Assembly (NCBI GenBank): GCA_016208845.1
Contig: JACQXH010000085.1
Location: forward strand, 1-22,760
Source: Nitrospirota bacterium
GTDB taxonomy: Bacteria > Nitrospirota > Thermodesulfovibrionia > UBA6902 > BMS3Bbin08
Reading direction: 5' to 3'
Length of the DNA: 22,760 nucleotides
The translations under genes and the position numbers were made by a program. Shown here piece by piece: positions 7,417 through 15,136 of the stretch (position 1 is its first letter; every line of letters starts with the position of its first letter). The notes beneath the pieces are model-generated. The model was given only the letters and a program-made list of their open reading frames with translations, had not been told where the DNA came from and made no database searches.

Positions 7417-8442
7417 ATGAAAAAAATCAGGCTCACACAGAAAGTAAAGACAGGCGGCTGAGCAGGCAAGGTAGGTCCGGCGGACCTGCATGACATTCTG
7501 TCAGACCTTAAGATCACCAGGGACCCAAGGGTCATTATCGGTCCCGGGGATGACGCCGGCGTATGCATCTTTAATGACGGGGCAATGGTTGAAACAGTGG
7601 ATGTCATAACCCCTCTTGTAGATGACCCCTATACCTTTGGCGCAATAAGCGCGGCCAATTCAATGAGTGATGTTTATGCCATGGGCGGCATTCCGGTTTC
7701 AGCGCTCGCGATCCTGGGATTTGCCTCATGTGAATTTGAGGTTTCAGTTATCAAGAGCCTGCTTAGAGGAGCTGTCGATAAACTCAGGGAGGCCAAGGTG
7801 TCACTGATCGGGGGCCACAGCATCGAAGACAGCGAATTAAAATTCGGCCTTTCCGTAGTTGGAAGCGTAAGCAGGGATAAGATCCTCAGGACAAACGGCG
7901 CATCAGCCGGGGATGCCCTTCTGCTCACAAAACCCCTTGGAACCGGCATACTGTCCTCGGCCTTTAAAAAAGGCGCAATAAAAAGTCCTGCCTTCAGTGA
8001 AGCGGTCTCATCAATGCTCACACTTAATAAGACCGCTTCTAAAATAGCCGTATTGTCCGGCTCCTGCGCGGCAACAGATGTTACCGGATTTGGCCTGCTC
8101 GGGCACTCTTTAAATATGCTAAGAAATTCTAAACTGGATTTTGTAATTAATTACGCGCAAGTCCCGCTGATGAAAAGGGTAATGGACCTTGCTCTCTCAG
8201 GAATAATCCCCAGGGGAGCGCACAGCAACCTTGAATTTGCCAGCAGCAAGGTTGACTTTCCGAAAGGATTTTCAAAAGAGAGCAGATTGGTCCTGTCCGA
8301 CCCACAGACATCAGGAGGCCTGCTGATCGCCCTTCCCAAAAAGTATATGAACAAGTTTGCCCGGCTAGCAAAAAAGGACATGATGAGTTATTGGCTCATT
8401 GGAGAAGTTGCAGACGGGAAAGGAAGGATTGTTATCAAGTAG
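7417..8442 (+). CDS. selD: Selenide, water dikinase (selenophosphate synthase), selenocysteine-containing
   Basis: Makes selenophosphate from selenide and ATP, the selenium donor for selenocysteine and selenouridine. The coding frame starts at the ATG at 7417 and is interrupted only by TGA at 7459-7461 (residue 15) in the context KTGG-TGA-AGKVGPADL. This is exactly where SelD carries its catalytic Cys or Sec, three residues before the conserved Lys (here K18). The metal/ATP-binding GPGDDAGV is at 42-49. The C-terminal half has DVTGFGLLGH and SDPQTSGGLL. Reading the TGA as Sec gives 341 residues, the normal family length. An automatic caller would start falsely at 7585 and lose 56 residues including the active site. 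Confidence 0.95.
7459..7489 (+). promoter_or_regulatory. Sec UGA codon and candidate bacterial SECIS hairpin
   Basis: Nine bases after the TGA starts a stem GTAGGTCC (7471-7478) / GGACCTGC (7482-7489) with one T-G wobble and a GGC tip. The apex is 18-20 bases after the UGA, in the window expected for a SelB-binding bacterial SECIS. If the closing pairs open, the loop is a larger GGTCC-type loop. The position is right; SelB binding is inferred. Confidence 0.65.
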
Positions 8443-8555
8443 CCGCAGCCAACAGTAGGCGCTTTTAAGCGAGAACACGGATTTTGTAAATTTGAAATTG
8501 CAATTTGTAAATTTTAAATTGAAAATTTCTGCGGCCCAAAGGATTTAATTTCAGC

Positions 8556-8948
8556 ATGAAAAAGATGATAGCAGATTACATGGAGAGCGGGTTTCTTGAA
8601 AACATCATTGATATGTTCAAACACGACAAGAGCCTGTATCTGATCTTGGGAGAGATCATCGGAGATGAAAGGGGCAGAGTCAGGCTCGGGGCTGTGGCGC
8701 TTGTCGAGCATTTAAAAGCTACTCATTTTGACTATATCCTGTCTGCCATTCCCGGAATCGTTAATGCCCTGAAAAACCCTAATCCCACTATCCGCGGAGA
8801 TGCCGCCTATCTGCTTGGGATAATCGGCCATTCCGACGCATTGGCCCCGCTGTCAGAAGCATACAACAAGAAAGATGAGCATGAGGTCGTTAGGGAGACT
8901 ATCAGGGAATCTATTGAGATGATCAAGAATCCTGAAAACCGCTATTAG
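8556..8948 (+). CDS. HEAT-repeat protein
   Basis: A 130-residue soluble protein. Residues about 40-125 form paired amphipathic helices of HEAT/PBS-lyase type: RVRLGAVALVEHL, TIRGDAAYLLGIIGHSDALAPL and VVRETIRESIEMI, the last two with the conserved R-x-A/E-A pattern. Such repeats are protein-binding scaffolds; I cannot name the partner. It follows selD by 113 bases of AT-rich sequence and may be in the same transcript. The TAG stop is also the first bases of the dispersed repeat that follows. The ribosome site is weak (AGGA about 13 bases before the ATG). Confidence 0.75.
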   Translation: MKKMIADYMESGFLENIIDMFKHDKSLYLILGEIIGDERGRVRLGAVALVEHLKATHFDYILSAIPGIVNALKNPNPTIRGDAAYLLGIIGHSDALAPLSEAYNKKDEHEVVRETIRESIEMIKNPENRY

Positions 8949-9105
8949 CCGCTGATTTGCGCAGATCTTTAAAAGCTGGTCAGGGGTCATGTCGATGCGA
9001 CTCGTGGAGGTTAGTTTTTTTACCAACCCCTAAGTTAGAATCTGTGTCTGCCGATCCAAAGGATCCTGTGGACAGGCAGATTCATTTGTGTTAATCCGTG
9101 GTTAA
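8946..9105 (+). repeat. Composite dispersed repeat, copy 1
   Basis: The ends AGCCGCTGAT (8947-8956) and ATCCGTGGTT (9094-9103) are imperfect inverted repeats. The core holds GTCGATGCG (8991-8999) and TTAGTTTTTTTACCA (9011-9025), both present in reverse complement in the copy at 22395-22544. This copy has an extra hairpin (CTGCCGATCC / GGATC...GGCAG, about 9048-9078). The rest of the 359-base gap before nrdJ is AT-rich with nothing further recognised. Confidence 0.75.
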
Positions 9106-9307
9106 AATTGTTTTGTTATTCTGTTCATCTGTGGCCAAATGCCTTTATCGGGATATTGAAATTTTAAAGATTCCACATTATACCAACCTCTTTTTCACCG
9201 GAAAATATTATTAGAATCAGGCCAGTATAAGGCTTAATTTTGAGAGTGCAAGACCACCAAATACATTCCAAATTATTAAATAAAAAGGTATTCAGAAAGG
9301 AGTAACT

Positions 9308-11560
9308 ATGCCGGTTTCAGTCAATTTTGATCTCAGCCCTAATGCGTTAAAGGTGCTTGAAAAGAGGTATCTGAAAAAGAACGAGGAAGGAAAAACAGTT
9401 GAGGCGCCTCAGGACATGTTCAGAAGGGTAGCAGGCACTATTGCATCAGCGGATTTAAAGTACGGCAAGGCAGAAGGTGAGATAAAATTATTGGAAGAAA
9501 CGTTTTATGAATTAATGACATCTCTGAGATTCCTGCCCAACAGCCCGACCCTTATGAACGCAGGCAGGAGGCTGGGCCAGTTGTCCGCATGTTTTGTCCT
9601 GCCTGTTGAGGACTCTATGGAATCTATTTTTGAGGCAGTAAAACATGCTGCTATCATTCATAAGTCAGGCGGAGGAACGGGCTTTTCATTCTCAAAGCTC
9701 AGGCCCAAGGGTGACATCGTAGGTTCGACAAAAGGGATCTCATCAGGACCGATCTCATTTATGACGGTCTTTGATTCAGCCACAGAGGCGATAAAACAGG
9801 GCGGCACCAGAAGGGGCGCAAATATGGGGATGCTGCGAGTTGACCATCCCGATATACTTGAATTTATCACAGCCAAACAAACCAATACCAGGCTGAACAA
9901 TTTCAATCTGTCTGTCGCGATCACTGATGCATTCATGAAAGCCCTTGATAAAGATGAAGAATACGATCTGATAAATCCGCATTCAGGAAAATCTACCCGC
10001 AGACTGAAGGCCAAAGAGGTCTTTAATCTGATCGTTGATAATTCATGGAAGAACGGCGAACCCGGGATTGTATTCATCGACAGGATGAACCATGACAATG
10101 CCACCCCGTCTCTGGGACAGATCGAAAGCACCAACCCCTGCGGCGAACAGCCGCTGCTTCCGTACGAGTCATGCAACCTGGGCTCTATAAACCTTTCCAG
10201 ATTTGTAAGTTACAAGCATGGTTCTGACCCGGAGGCATCTGTGGCCTGGGAATCCCTGAGGGAAACGGTCCTGCTGTCTGTTCATTTTCTTGATAATGTC
10301 ATTGATGTCAACAGGTATCCTGTCGAGAGGATAGAGAACACCACAAAGGCGAACAGGAAAATAGGGCTTGGCGTTATGGGCTGGGCCGATATGCTGATCC
10401 AGCTCGGGATACCATATAATTCTGTTGATGCCTCTATGCTCGGAACAGAGCTGATGAAGTTCATTCAATCTGAAGGCAGAAAGCAATCAGAGATACTGGC
10501 AGGCGAACGCGGGACCTTCCCTACTTTTGATCAAAGCATTTATAACGACAGAATGAGACTGAGGAATGCCACCATAACTACCATTGCACCTACGGGAACA
10601 CTCTCGATAATCGCGGGCTGTTCAAGCGGCATAGAGCCTCTTTTTGCAGTTTCTTACGTGCGCAATGTCCTCGAAGGAACGAAACTCTATGAAGTAAATC
10701 CGCATTTTGAAAAGATAGCAAAGGAGAGGGGTTTCTGGAGCCGCGAACTTATAGAGAGGATCGCAGAGGCCGGGAATCTGCAGGATTTCAATGAAATACC
10801 TGAAGATGTGAAACGAATATTCACTACAGCCCATGATATATCGCCGCTGGACCATATCAGGATGCAGGCTGCATTTCAAAAGCATGTTGACAATGCGGTA
10901 TCAAAAACAGTTAATTTCTCTCATAATGCTGAACCAAAGGATGTTAGGGATGCGTATGTCCTTGCTTATGGCCTGGGATGCAAGGGCGTGACCGTTTACA
11001 GGGACGGTTCACGCGAGGAGCAGGTGCTGTCAACAGGACAGACAAAGACAGACCACAAGGCACAGGCAGCCCATATAGAAAAAATAATGCCGAGGAAAAG
11101 GCCCCAGGTCATCAGCGGCACTACGAGGCTTATGGTCACAGGCTGCGGGAATCTTTATATAACCATTAATGAAGACGAGGATGCCAACTTATTTGAACTC
11201 TTCACCCAAATGGGCAAGGCCGGCGGTTGCGCAGCAAGCCAGGCTGAAGCAATCGGAAGGCTTGTGAGCCTTGCATTCAGGAGCAACATCGAACCGGACG
11301 AGATAACAAAGCAGCTTAAAGGGATAAGCTGTCACAGCCCGATATATGCCAATGGCGGCAAGATATCTTCATGTTCTGATGCCATTTCAAAAGCGATCGA
11401 GCAATACAATCACATAAACAAGACGAACAACGGCAACGGGTCAAAGACCCAGGTCAAGAGCCTCTTCATAGTAGGCGCCTGTCCTGAGTGCGGCGGCGCC
11501 GTGGAACATCAGGGCGGCTGCGCGGTTTGCAAAGACTGCGGATTTACAAAGTGCATATGA
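9308..11560 (+). CDS. nrdJ: Adenosylcobalamin-dependent (class II) ribonucleotide reductase
   Basis: Reduces ribonucleotides to deoxyribonucleotides using a thiyl radical generated from coenzyme B12, with or without oxygen. The 750 residues match class II NrdJ. The N-terminal redox Cys is in QLSACFVLP. The radical-site triad N276, C278, E280 lies in NPCGEQ and the second redox Cys in SCNLGSINLS. PTGTLSIIAGCSSGIEP follows. The C-terminal part has the TSCPD-like domain (VTGCGNLYITIN, GKAGGCAASQAEA, ISSCSDAI) and a zinc ribbon with CPECGG and CAVCKDCG. A clear ribosome site GAAAGGAG lies 7 bases before the ATG. No adenosylcobalamin riboswitch or NrdR box was recognised upstream. A diiron or glycyl-radical class is excluded by the domain layout. 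Confidence 0.95.
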   Translation: MPVSVNFDLSPNALKVLEKRYLKKNEEGKTVEAPQDMFRRVAGTIASADLKYGKAEGEIKLLEETFYELMTSLRFLPNSPTLMNAGRRLGQLSACFVLPVEDSMESIFEAVKHAAIIHKSGGGTGFSFSKLRPKGDIVGSTKGISSGPISFMTVFDSATEAIKQGGTRRGANMGMLRVDHPDILEFITAKQTNTRLNNFNLSVAITDAFMKALDKDEEYDLINPHSGKSTRRLKAKEVFNLIVDNSWKNGEPGIVFIDRMNHDNATPSLGQIESTNPCGEQPLLPYESCNLGSINLSRFVSYKHGSDPEASVAWESLRETVLLSVHFLDNVIDVNRYPVERIENTTKANRKIGLGVMGWADMLIQLGIPYNSVDASMLGTELMKFIQSEGRKQSEILAGERGTFPTFDQSIYNDRMRLRNATITTIAPTGTLSIIAGCSSGIEPLFAVSYVRNVLEGTKLYEVNPHFEKIAKERGFWSRELIERIAEAGNLQDFNEIPEDVKRIFTTAHDISPLDHIRMQAAFQKHVDNAVSKTVNFSHNAEPKDVRDAYVLAYGLGCKGVTVYRDGSREEQVLSTGQTKTDHKAQAAHIEKIMPRKRPQVISGTTRLMVTGCGNLYITINEDEDANLFELFTQMGKAGGCAASQAEAIGRLVSLAFRSNIEPDEITKQLKGISCHSPIYANGGKISSCSDAISKAIEQYNHINKTNNGNGSKTQVKSLFIVGACPECGGAVEHQGGCAVCKDCGFTKCI

Positions 11561-11581
11561 TTTAAGATTTGTTTCTTATCT

Positions 11582-11658
11582 GCCACGAATTGGCACGAAT
11601 AAGCGCGAATAAATAATTATATTTTTCTGGTTTATTCATATTCGTATTCATTCGTGGC
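11582..11658. repeat. CCACGAAT-type inverted repeat between nrdJ and tyrS
   Basis: The arms GCCACGAAT (11582-11590) and ATTCGTGGC (11650-11658) are perfect. Between them are degenerate repeats (GGCACGAATAA, GCGAATAAA, TTTATTC). The ends resemble those of the composite repeats at 8946 and 22395 (CCACGGAT), but the core found there is missing. Confidence 0.65.
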
Positions 11659-11673
11659 TAATTAATCATTCCC

Positions 11674-12885
11674 ATGTTAAAACCGGAAGAACAGTTTAAG
11701 ATAATCAAAAGAGGCGCTTTCGAGATACTCCTTGAGAAGGAACTCCTGCAGAAGCTTCAGTATTCTTATGAAACAAAAAACCCCCTAAAAATAAAAGCCG
11801 GTTTTGATCCCACAGCCCCTGACATACACATAGGACATACTGTTCTTCTTGAGAAGATGCGGCAGTTCCAGGATTTAGGGCATGAGGTGATCCTGATAAT
11901 AGGAGACCTCACCGGCATGATCGGTGACCCTACCGGCAGGTCTGAAATCCGCAAACCCCTGACAAGAGATGAGGTGCTGAAGAACGCTGAAACCTATAAA
12001 GAGCAGGTTTTTAAAATCCTCATTCCTGAAAAAACACAGATCAGATTTAACAGCGAATGGCTTGAAAAATTGACCCCTATGGAGATAATTAAACTTCAGG
12101 CCAAACAGACTGTTGCCAGGATGCTGGAGAGGGAAGATTTCAAACAGCGGTTTGACAACCATAATCCCATAGGCATTCATGAATTCATTTATCCCCTGCT
12201 GCAGGGTTATGACTCTGTGGTCTTGAAAGCAGATATAGAAATAGGAGGGACCGACCAGAAGTTCAATCTCTTGATGGGCCGGGAATTGCAGCAGGACTAT
12301 GGCCTGCCGCAGCAGGCGCTTGTGATCATGCCTCTTCTTGAAGGCACTGACGGAATAAAGAAGATGTCAAAGAGCCTTGGAAACTACATAGGCATAACTG
12401 AAACGCCAAAAGATATGTTCGGCAAGGTGATGTCGATCAGCGATGAATTAATGCTCAGGTATTATGAACTGCTCAGCCGTGTGTCCGGCGATGAATTGAG
12501 CAAAATTAAAAATGGCATTAAAGACGGAAGTGTTCATCCCAAAAAAACTAAAGAATCGCTTGCGCTGGAGCTTGTTGAGCGCTACCACGGCAGTGAAGCA
12601 GCCTTAAAGGCCAAGGAAGAGTTTGAGCATATATTCAAGGACAGGGGGCTGCCTGATGACATACCGGTTTTCAAGATCAAGTGGGACTCAGATGTGTGGC
12701 TCCCTCAGATAATGAAAGATTCGGGCCTTGTCAAGAGCACAAGCGAGGCGATAAGGCTCATAAAACAGGGTGCTGTAAGTGTTGAAGGTGATAAATGGGA
12801 CGAGCCTGATAAGAAATTACCACGCGGAGAGTATCTGCTTAAGGTTGGGAAGAGGAGGTTTTTGAAGGTGCTTGGGGAGGGATAA
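11674..12885 (+). CDS. tyrS: Tyrosyl-tRNA synthetase
   Basis: Charges tRNA-Tyr with tyrosine in the cytoplasm. The 403 residues match bacterial TyrS of the subtype with GFDPTAPDIHIGHT. The HIGH signature is H52-I-G-H55 and the KMSKS loop is K230-M-S-K-S234. The tyrosine-pocket motif GGTDQKFNLLMGR is present. The last 60 or so residues (STSEAIRLIKQGAVSVEGDK onward) form the S4 RNA-binding domain. The ATG at 11674 fits the family N-terminus; the ribosome site is poor, because the preceding sequence is the right arm of a repeat. No T-box leader was seen. Confidence 0.96.
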   Translation: MLKPEEQFKIIKRGAFEILLEKELLQKLQYSYETKNPLKIKAGFDPTAPDIHIGHTVLLEKMRQFQDLGHEVILIIGDLTGMIGDPTGRSEIRKPLTRDEVLKNAETYKEQVFKILIPEKTQIRFNSEWLEKLTPMEIIKLQAKQTVARMLEREDFKQRFDNHNPIGIHEFIYPLLQGYDSVVLKADIEIGGTDQKFNLLMGRELQQDYGLPQQALVIMPLLEGTDGIKKMSKSLGNYIGITETPKDMFGKVMSISDELMLRYYELLSRVSGDELSKIKNGIKDGSVHPKKTKESLALELVERYHGSEAALKAKEEFEHIFKDRGLPDDIPVFKIKWDSDVWLPQIMKDSGLVKSTSEAIRLIKQGAVSVEGDKWDEPDKKLPRGEYLLKVGKRRFLKVLGEG

Positions 12886-12886
12886 A

Positions 12887-13065
12887 ACACATATAACTTA
12901 AGTTGAGCGATTCTTTTTTGTCATTCCGGCTTGTCCGGAATCTTCCATTGCTGTAACTATGATTTCCAATACCCAAACATCGGGCACAGGCAAGCGGGAA
13001 TTACACATATAAGGTGATTATATTTTCACAACATGCTCTATGCCTTCATAGAAGGAATCGCTCAA
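12887..13065. repeat. Nested repeat region after tyrS
   Basis: TTGAGCGATTC (12903-12913) and GAATCGCTCAA (13055-13065) are perfect 11-bp inverted repeats. A 10-bp direct repeat ACACATATAA occurs at 12887-12896 and 13003-13012. Between them is a GTCATTCC-type hairpin with arms ATTCCGG (12923-12929) and CCGGAAT (12935-12941) around CTTGT, the same loop as the element at 17493. No tyrS terminator was found. Confidence 0.65.
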
Positions 13066-13149
13066 TTTAGGTTTAACAAAATTTGAACGGTATACGGCAG
13101 TCGTATATTACAATTGTATGCTTACAATATAAATAATATATGGTGAGAA

Positions 13150-13594
13150 GTGCTTGACAAAGATATTATTAAAATCGCCCACGATCGAATTGGCCTCGAA
13201 ATAGAAGATCAGGCTGTTCTCTTGCGTAATGATATAACCCGGGTATTGACCGAGATGGGCGACATAGGAATAGTCGATTCTGGCGAAACAAAAACAAAAA
13301 TTGTGACTCTATTCACGCAATCAATCAGAAACAGGGCGCAACTTGTTTGGCAAACACTCTTTAGATTTATTACTACTTCTGTCCGATAATCTTGCATCCG
13401 AACTAAAGGCAATTATCGAGTCATATTTGCCCGAATCACTCAATGATTTTAAAAGCATTATCGAAAGAAATGTTCCTCGATTTAGCACAGGTGCCATTTC
13501 TAATGTTGAAGATCTTGTATTTGCACGAAACCATGCTCTAAAGTCGATTGGGACCGAGCATCAGTGGTTCGATTCGTTGACTTCTAAGTTTTAG
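13150..13594 (+). pseudogene. Hypothetical gene split by a frameshift
   Basis: Two overlapping open frames read as one protein of about 147 residues if the frame moves forward by one base between 13343 and 13389. The first part starts at a GTG at 13150 (LDKDIIKIAHDRIGLEIEDQ...) and runs to a TAA at 13387-13389. The second continues as SLDLLLLLSDNLASELKAII to a stop at 13592-13594. Both halves are acidic and helical and look like real protein. I do not recognise a family. No convincing programmed slippery site is visible, so an indel mutation or assembly error is most likely. It sits directly upstream of the second toxin-antitoxin operon but has a separate promoter region. Confidence 0.55.
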
Positions 13595-13618
13595 CTGATA
13601 AAGAATCCACGTTATTGT

Positions 13619-13666
13619 TTGACTCTAACGACAATGTGGGTTATTATAGCTATAAGTAACCACATT
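13619..13666 (+). promoter_or_regulatory. Promoter and 34-bp palindromic operator of the MazF-type operon
   Basis: A -35 box TTGACT (13619-13624), a 17-bp spacer and a -10 box TATTAT (13642-13647). The -10 box falls within an interrupted palindrome: outer arms AATGTGG (13633-13639) and CCACATT (13660-13666), and a perfect centre TTATAGCTATAA (13644-13655), all sharing one axis. This is the expected target of the downstream ribbon-helix-helix antitoxin. Confidence 0.72.
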
Positions 13667-13680
13667 ATTGGGAGGAGAGC

Positions 13681-13911
13681 ATGAGAACAGTTCAGATGAC
13701 ATTGGATGATGACCTGGTGGCAGCCGTTGATTCGGCTGCAAAAAGACTGAAGACGACCCGTTCTGCTTTTGCGCGCAAGGCGTTAAGAGATGCAATTAGA
13801 CAGTTGAATATCAACCGGCTTGAAAGCAAACATAAAAAAGGATACGAACAGCATCCTGTCGGCAAAGCAGAATTCAGCGTTTGGGAGTCAGAGCAGGAGT
13901 GGGGTGATTAA
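13681..13911 (+). CDS. Ribbon-helix-helix antitoxin of a MazF-type pair
   Basis: A 76-residue protein. The N-terminal part (VQMTLDDDLVAAVDSAAKRL, TTRSAFARKALRDAIRQL) is a ribbon-helix-helix DNA-binding domain. The C-terminal tail (HPVGKAEFSVWESEQEWGD) is acidic and Trp-containing, typical of antitoxin tails that fill the MazF groove. The ribosome site GGAGGAGAG lies just before the ATG. Its TAA stop shares one base with the toxin ATG, so the genes are translationally coupled. Probably represses the operon through the palindrome upstream. Confidence 0.85.
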   Translation: MRTVQMTLDDDLVAAVDSAAKRLKTTRSAFARKALRDAIRQLNINRLESKHKKGYEQHPVGKAEFSVWESEQEWGD

Positions 13912-14222
13912 TGCGGCGGGGTGAAGTAAGATGGTATAAGTTCAAAAACCCTGACAAGAAGCGTCCTGTGGTTATCCTGACCAGAAGTTCCATATTGGAT
14001 TATCTGGGTGAAATTACAGTTGCGCCTGTTACTCCGGCAATCAGGGATATTCCGAGCGAAGTGCTTTTATCCCGTCAGGATGGGATGCATATCGATTGCG
14101 CTGTTAACTGTGATCATTTGCAGACGGTTTCAAAAACGAACATTGGATCGTTGATTACTACTTTATCAAAAAAGAAAATGTCTGAACTTCGGAATGCTAT
14201 TTGTTTTGCATTAAACCTTTAA
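13911..14222 (+). CDS. mazF: MazF/PemK-family mRNA interferase toxin
   Basis: A 103-residue protein of the MazF/PemK family, endoribonucleases that cut single-stranded RNA at short motifs and stop growth when free of antitoxin. Family landmarks are the N-terminal RRGEVRWYKF, the strand PDKKRPVVILTR, the EITVAPVT stretch and the C-terminal DCAVNCDHLQTVSK with the conserved hydrophobic strand. It starts on the last base of the antitoxin stop codon. The symbol is used for the family; cleavage specificity cannot be told. Confidence 0.87.
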   Translation: MRRGEVRWYKFKNPDKKRPVVILTRSSILDYLGEITVAPVTPAIRDIPSEVLLSRQDGMHIDCAVNCDHLQTVSKTNIGSLITTLSKKKMSELRNAICFALNL

Positions 14223-14342
14223 CAAAGCCCAGGGTCAACTCCTGAAAAAACATTTTAATCTTTTCCCCATGTTGCACCGGATATTAGCTGCCTGATGTTT
14301 TTTGTCTCCATTGAAAATCAAACAAGGTCCATCTCCGCATAT

Positions 14343-14458
14343 TGCAGGAGTTCCCCCATTTTTTTTAAAATCATCCCGGACCACTTCTTGTTTTCTATTC
14401 CTTCTTTTATTTCAATCAGTTATGCATTTTGCAGCTTTTTCCCTGGGGAACTCCTGCA
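14343..14458. repeat. Widely spaced 14-bp inverted repeat
   Basis: TGCAGGAGTTCCCC (14343-14356) and GGGGAACTCCTGCA (14445-14458) are perfect reverse complements separated by 88 bases of T-rich sequence. Short direct repeats (CATATTGC) sit next to both arms. It occupies much of the 311-base gap between mazF and the next gene. I see no convincing gene there. Confidence 0.7.
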
Positions 14459-14468
14459 CATATTGCAT

Positions 14469-14508
14469 TTGATTTATTTATTATATTTTAATTATAGTTT
14501 AAACTATA
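14469..14508 (+). promoter_or_regulatory. Candidate promoter with 16-bp palindrome
   Basis: A -35-like TTGATT (14469-14474), an 18-bp spacer and TATAGT (14493-14498). The -10 forms half of a perfect palindrome TATAGTTTAAACTATA (14493-14508), a plausible repressor site. It is followed by the ribosome site AGGAGG and the ATG at 14534. Confidence 0.45.
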
Positions 14509-14533
14509 GATCGCATACAGGAGGAAAGCATAT

Positions 14534-14806
14534 ATGAAGAAAATATTTGTCATAATTGCAGCAGTTCTTATGATATTCGTTTATTCAGCAGCATTTGCCG
14601 GCAATGAACATACACCCGGCCTTGACAACGAAACAGGCCCGGCAGACATTGTGGTTGATGTTCTGCTTACAAGGCCGATCGGCCTTGTCGGCCTGGTGGC
14701 CGGCACTGCAGTGTTTTTTGTGACTCTGCCAATTGCGGCGATATCCAACAGATCATTGAGCCCCTCCTTCATTTTCTTATGCCGGGGCTTTCATCTCAGC
14801 AGGTAA
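14534..14806 (+). CDS. Truncated exported small protein, fused out of frame to VanZ
   Basis: A 90-codon frame with a good ribosome site (AGGAGGAAAG). Residues 1-22 are a signal peptide (KKIFVIIAAVLMIFVYSAAFA). Residues about 34-70 (GPADIVVDVLLTRPIGLVGLVAGTAVFFVTLPIAA) resemble small membrane-associated exported proteins of deltaproteobacteria and Nitrospirota in which a hydrophobic Gly-rich hairpin is followed by further conserved sequence. Here that homologous stretch seems to stop at about residue 71, and the last 20 residues are the VanZ region read in the wrong frame. Probably a non-functional fusion product of a deletion. The family assignment is from memory of the pattern and only moderate. 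Confidence 0.55.
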   Translation: MKKIFVIIAAVLMIFVYSAAFAGNEHTPGLDNETGPADIVVDVLLTRPIGLVGLVAGTAVFFVTLPIAAISNRSLSPSFIFLCRGFHLSR

Positions 14807-15090
14807 CCCTGCTTCACGGCTTTATCCGCAAATGCGGGCATATCATTGAATATTTCATTCTGGGAATTTTGCTGTTCAGTTATTTTCGCGGCGGATCAAA
14901 TGAATCAAGGGCCTGGCGCTGGGCGCTCTATTCCACTCTCGTAGTTTTGCTTTATGCAGTAAGTGATGAGATCCATCAGTCATTTGTTTTATCAAGGACT
15001 GCTTCTGCGGCAGACGCAGTCCTTGATGCATCCGGCGGGACGATTGCGCAGCTGGTAAGCGTCATCCGGCATAAGCACAGGCTTGGGTAA
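14779..15090 (+). pseudogene. VanZ-like membrane protein, 5'-truncated
   Basis: A 103-codon frame with the VanZ core: LLHGFIRKCGHIIEYFILGILLF, a hydrophobic helix YSTLVVLLYAVSDEIHQSF, and the C-terminal helix preceded by ADAVLDASGG. Homology continues upstream of the ATG in the same frame (GDIQQIIEPLLHFL, from about 14742), which VanZ proteins have after their first membrane helix. That first helix and the original start are missing. There is no ribosome site before 14779. It overlaps the preceding frame by 28 bases, so at best it is translated by reinitiation. VanZ-family proteins are small integral membrane proteins, some linked to glycopeptide resistance, most of unknown role. Confidence 0.6.
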
Positions 15091-15136
15091 ATTTTGTATT
15101 ATATTATCAGCAACTCATGCAGGAGGAACGATTAAT

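Noticed and set aside
7585..8442. selD starting at the ATG at 7585
   Set aside because: This start drops the active-site Sec/Lys region and GPGDDAGV; the upstream frame continues cleanly to 7417 through the UGA.
9120..9307. Cobalamin riboswitch or NrdR boxes upstream of nrdJ
   Set aside because: No B12-box-like sequence and no ACACTATAT-type pair could be recognised by eye.
14295..14537. 80-codon ORF in the gap before 14534
   Set aside because: No ribosome site, odd Phe/Ser/Ile-rich composition from T-rich DNA, and it spans the inverted repeat and promoter of the next gene.
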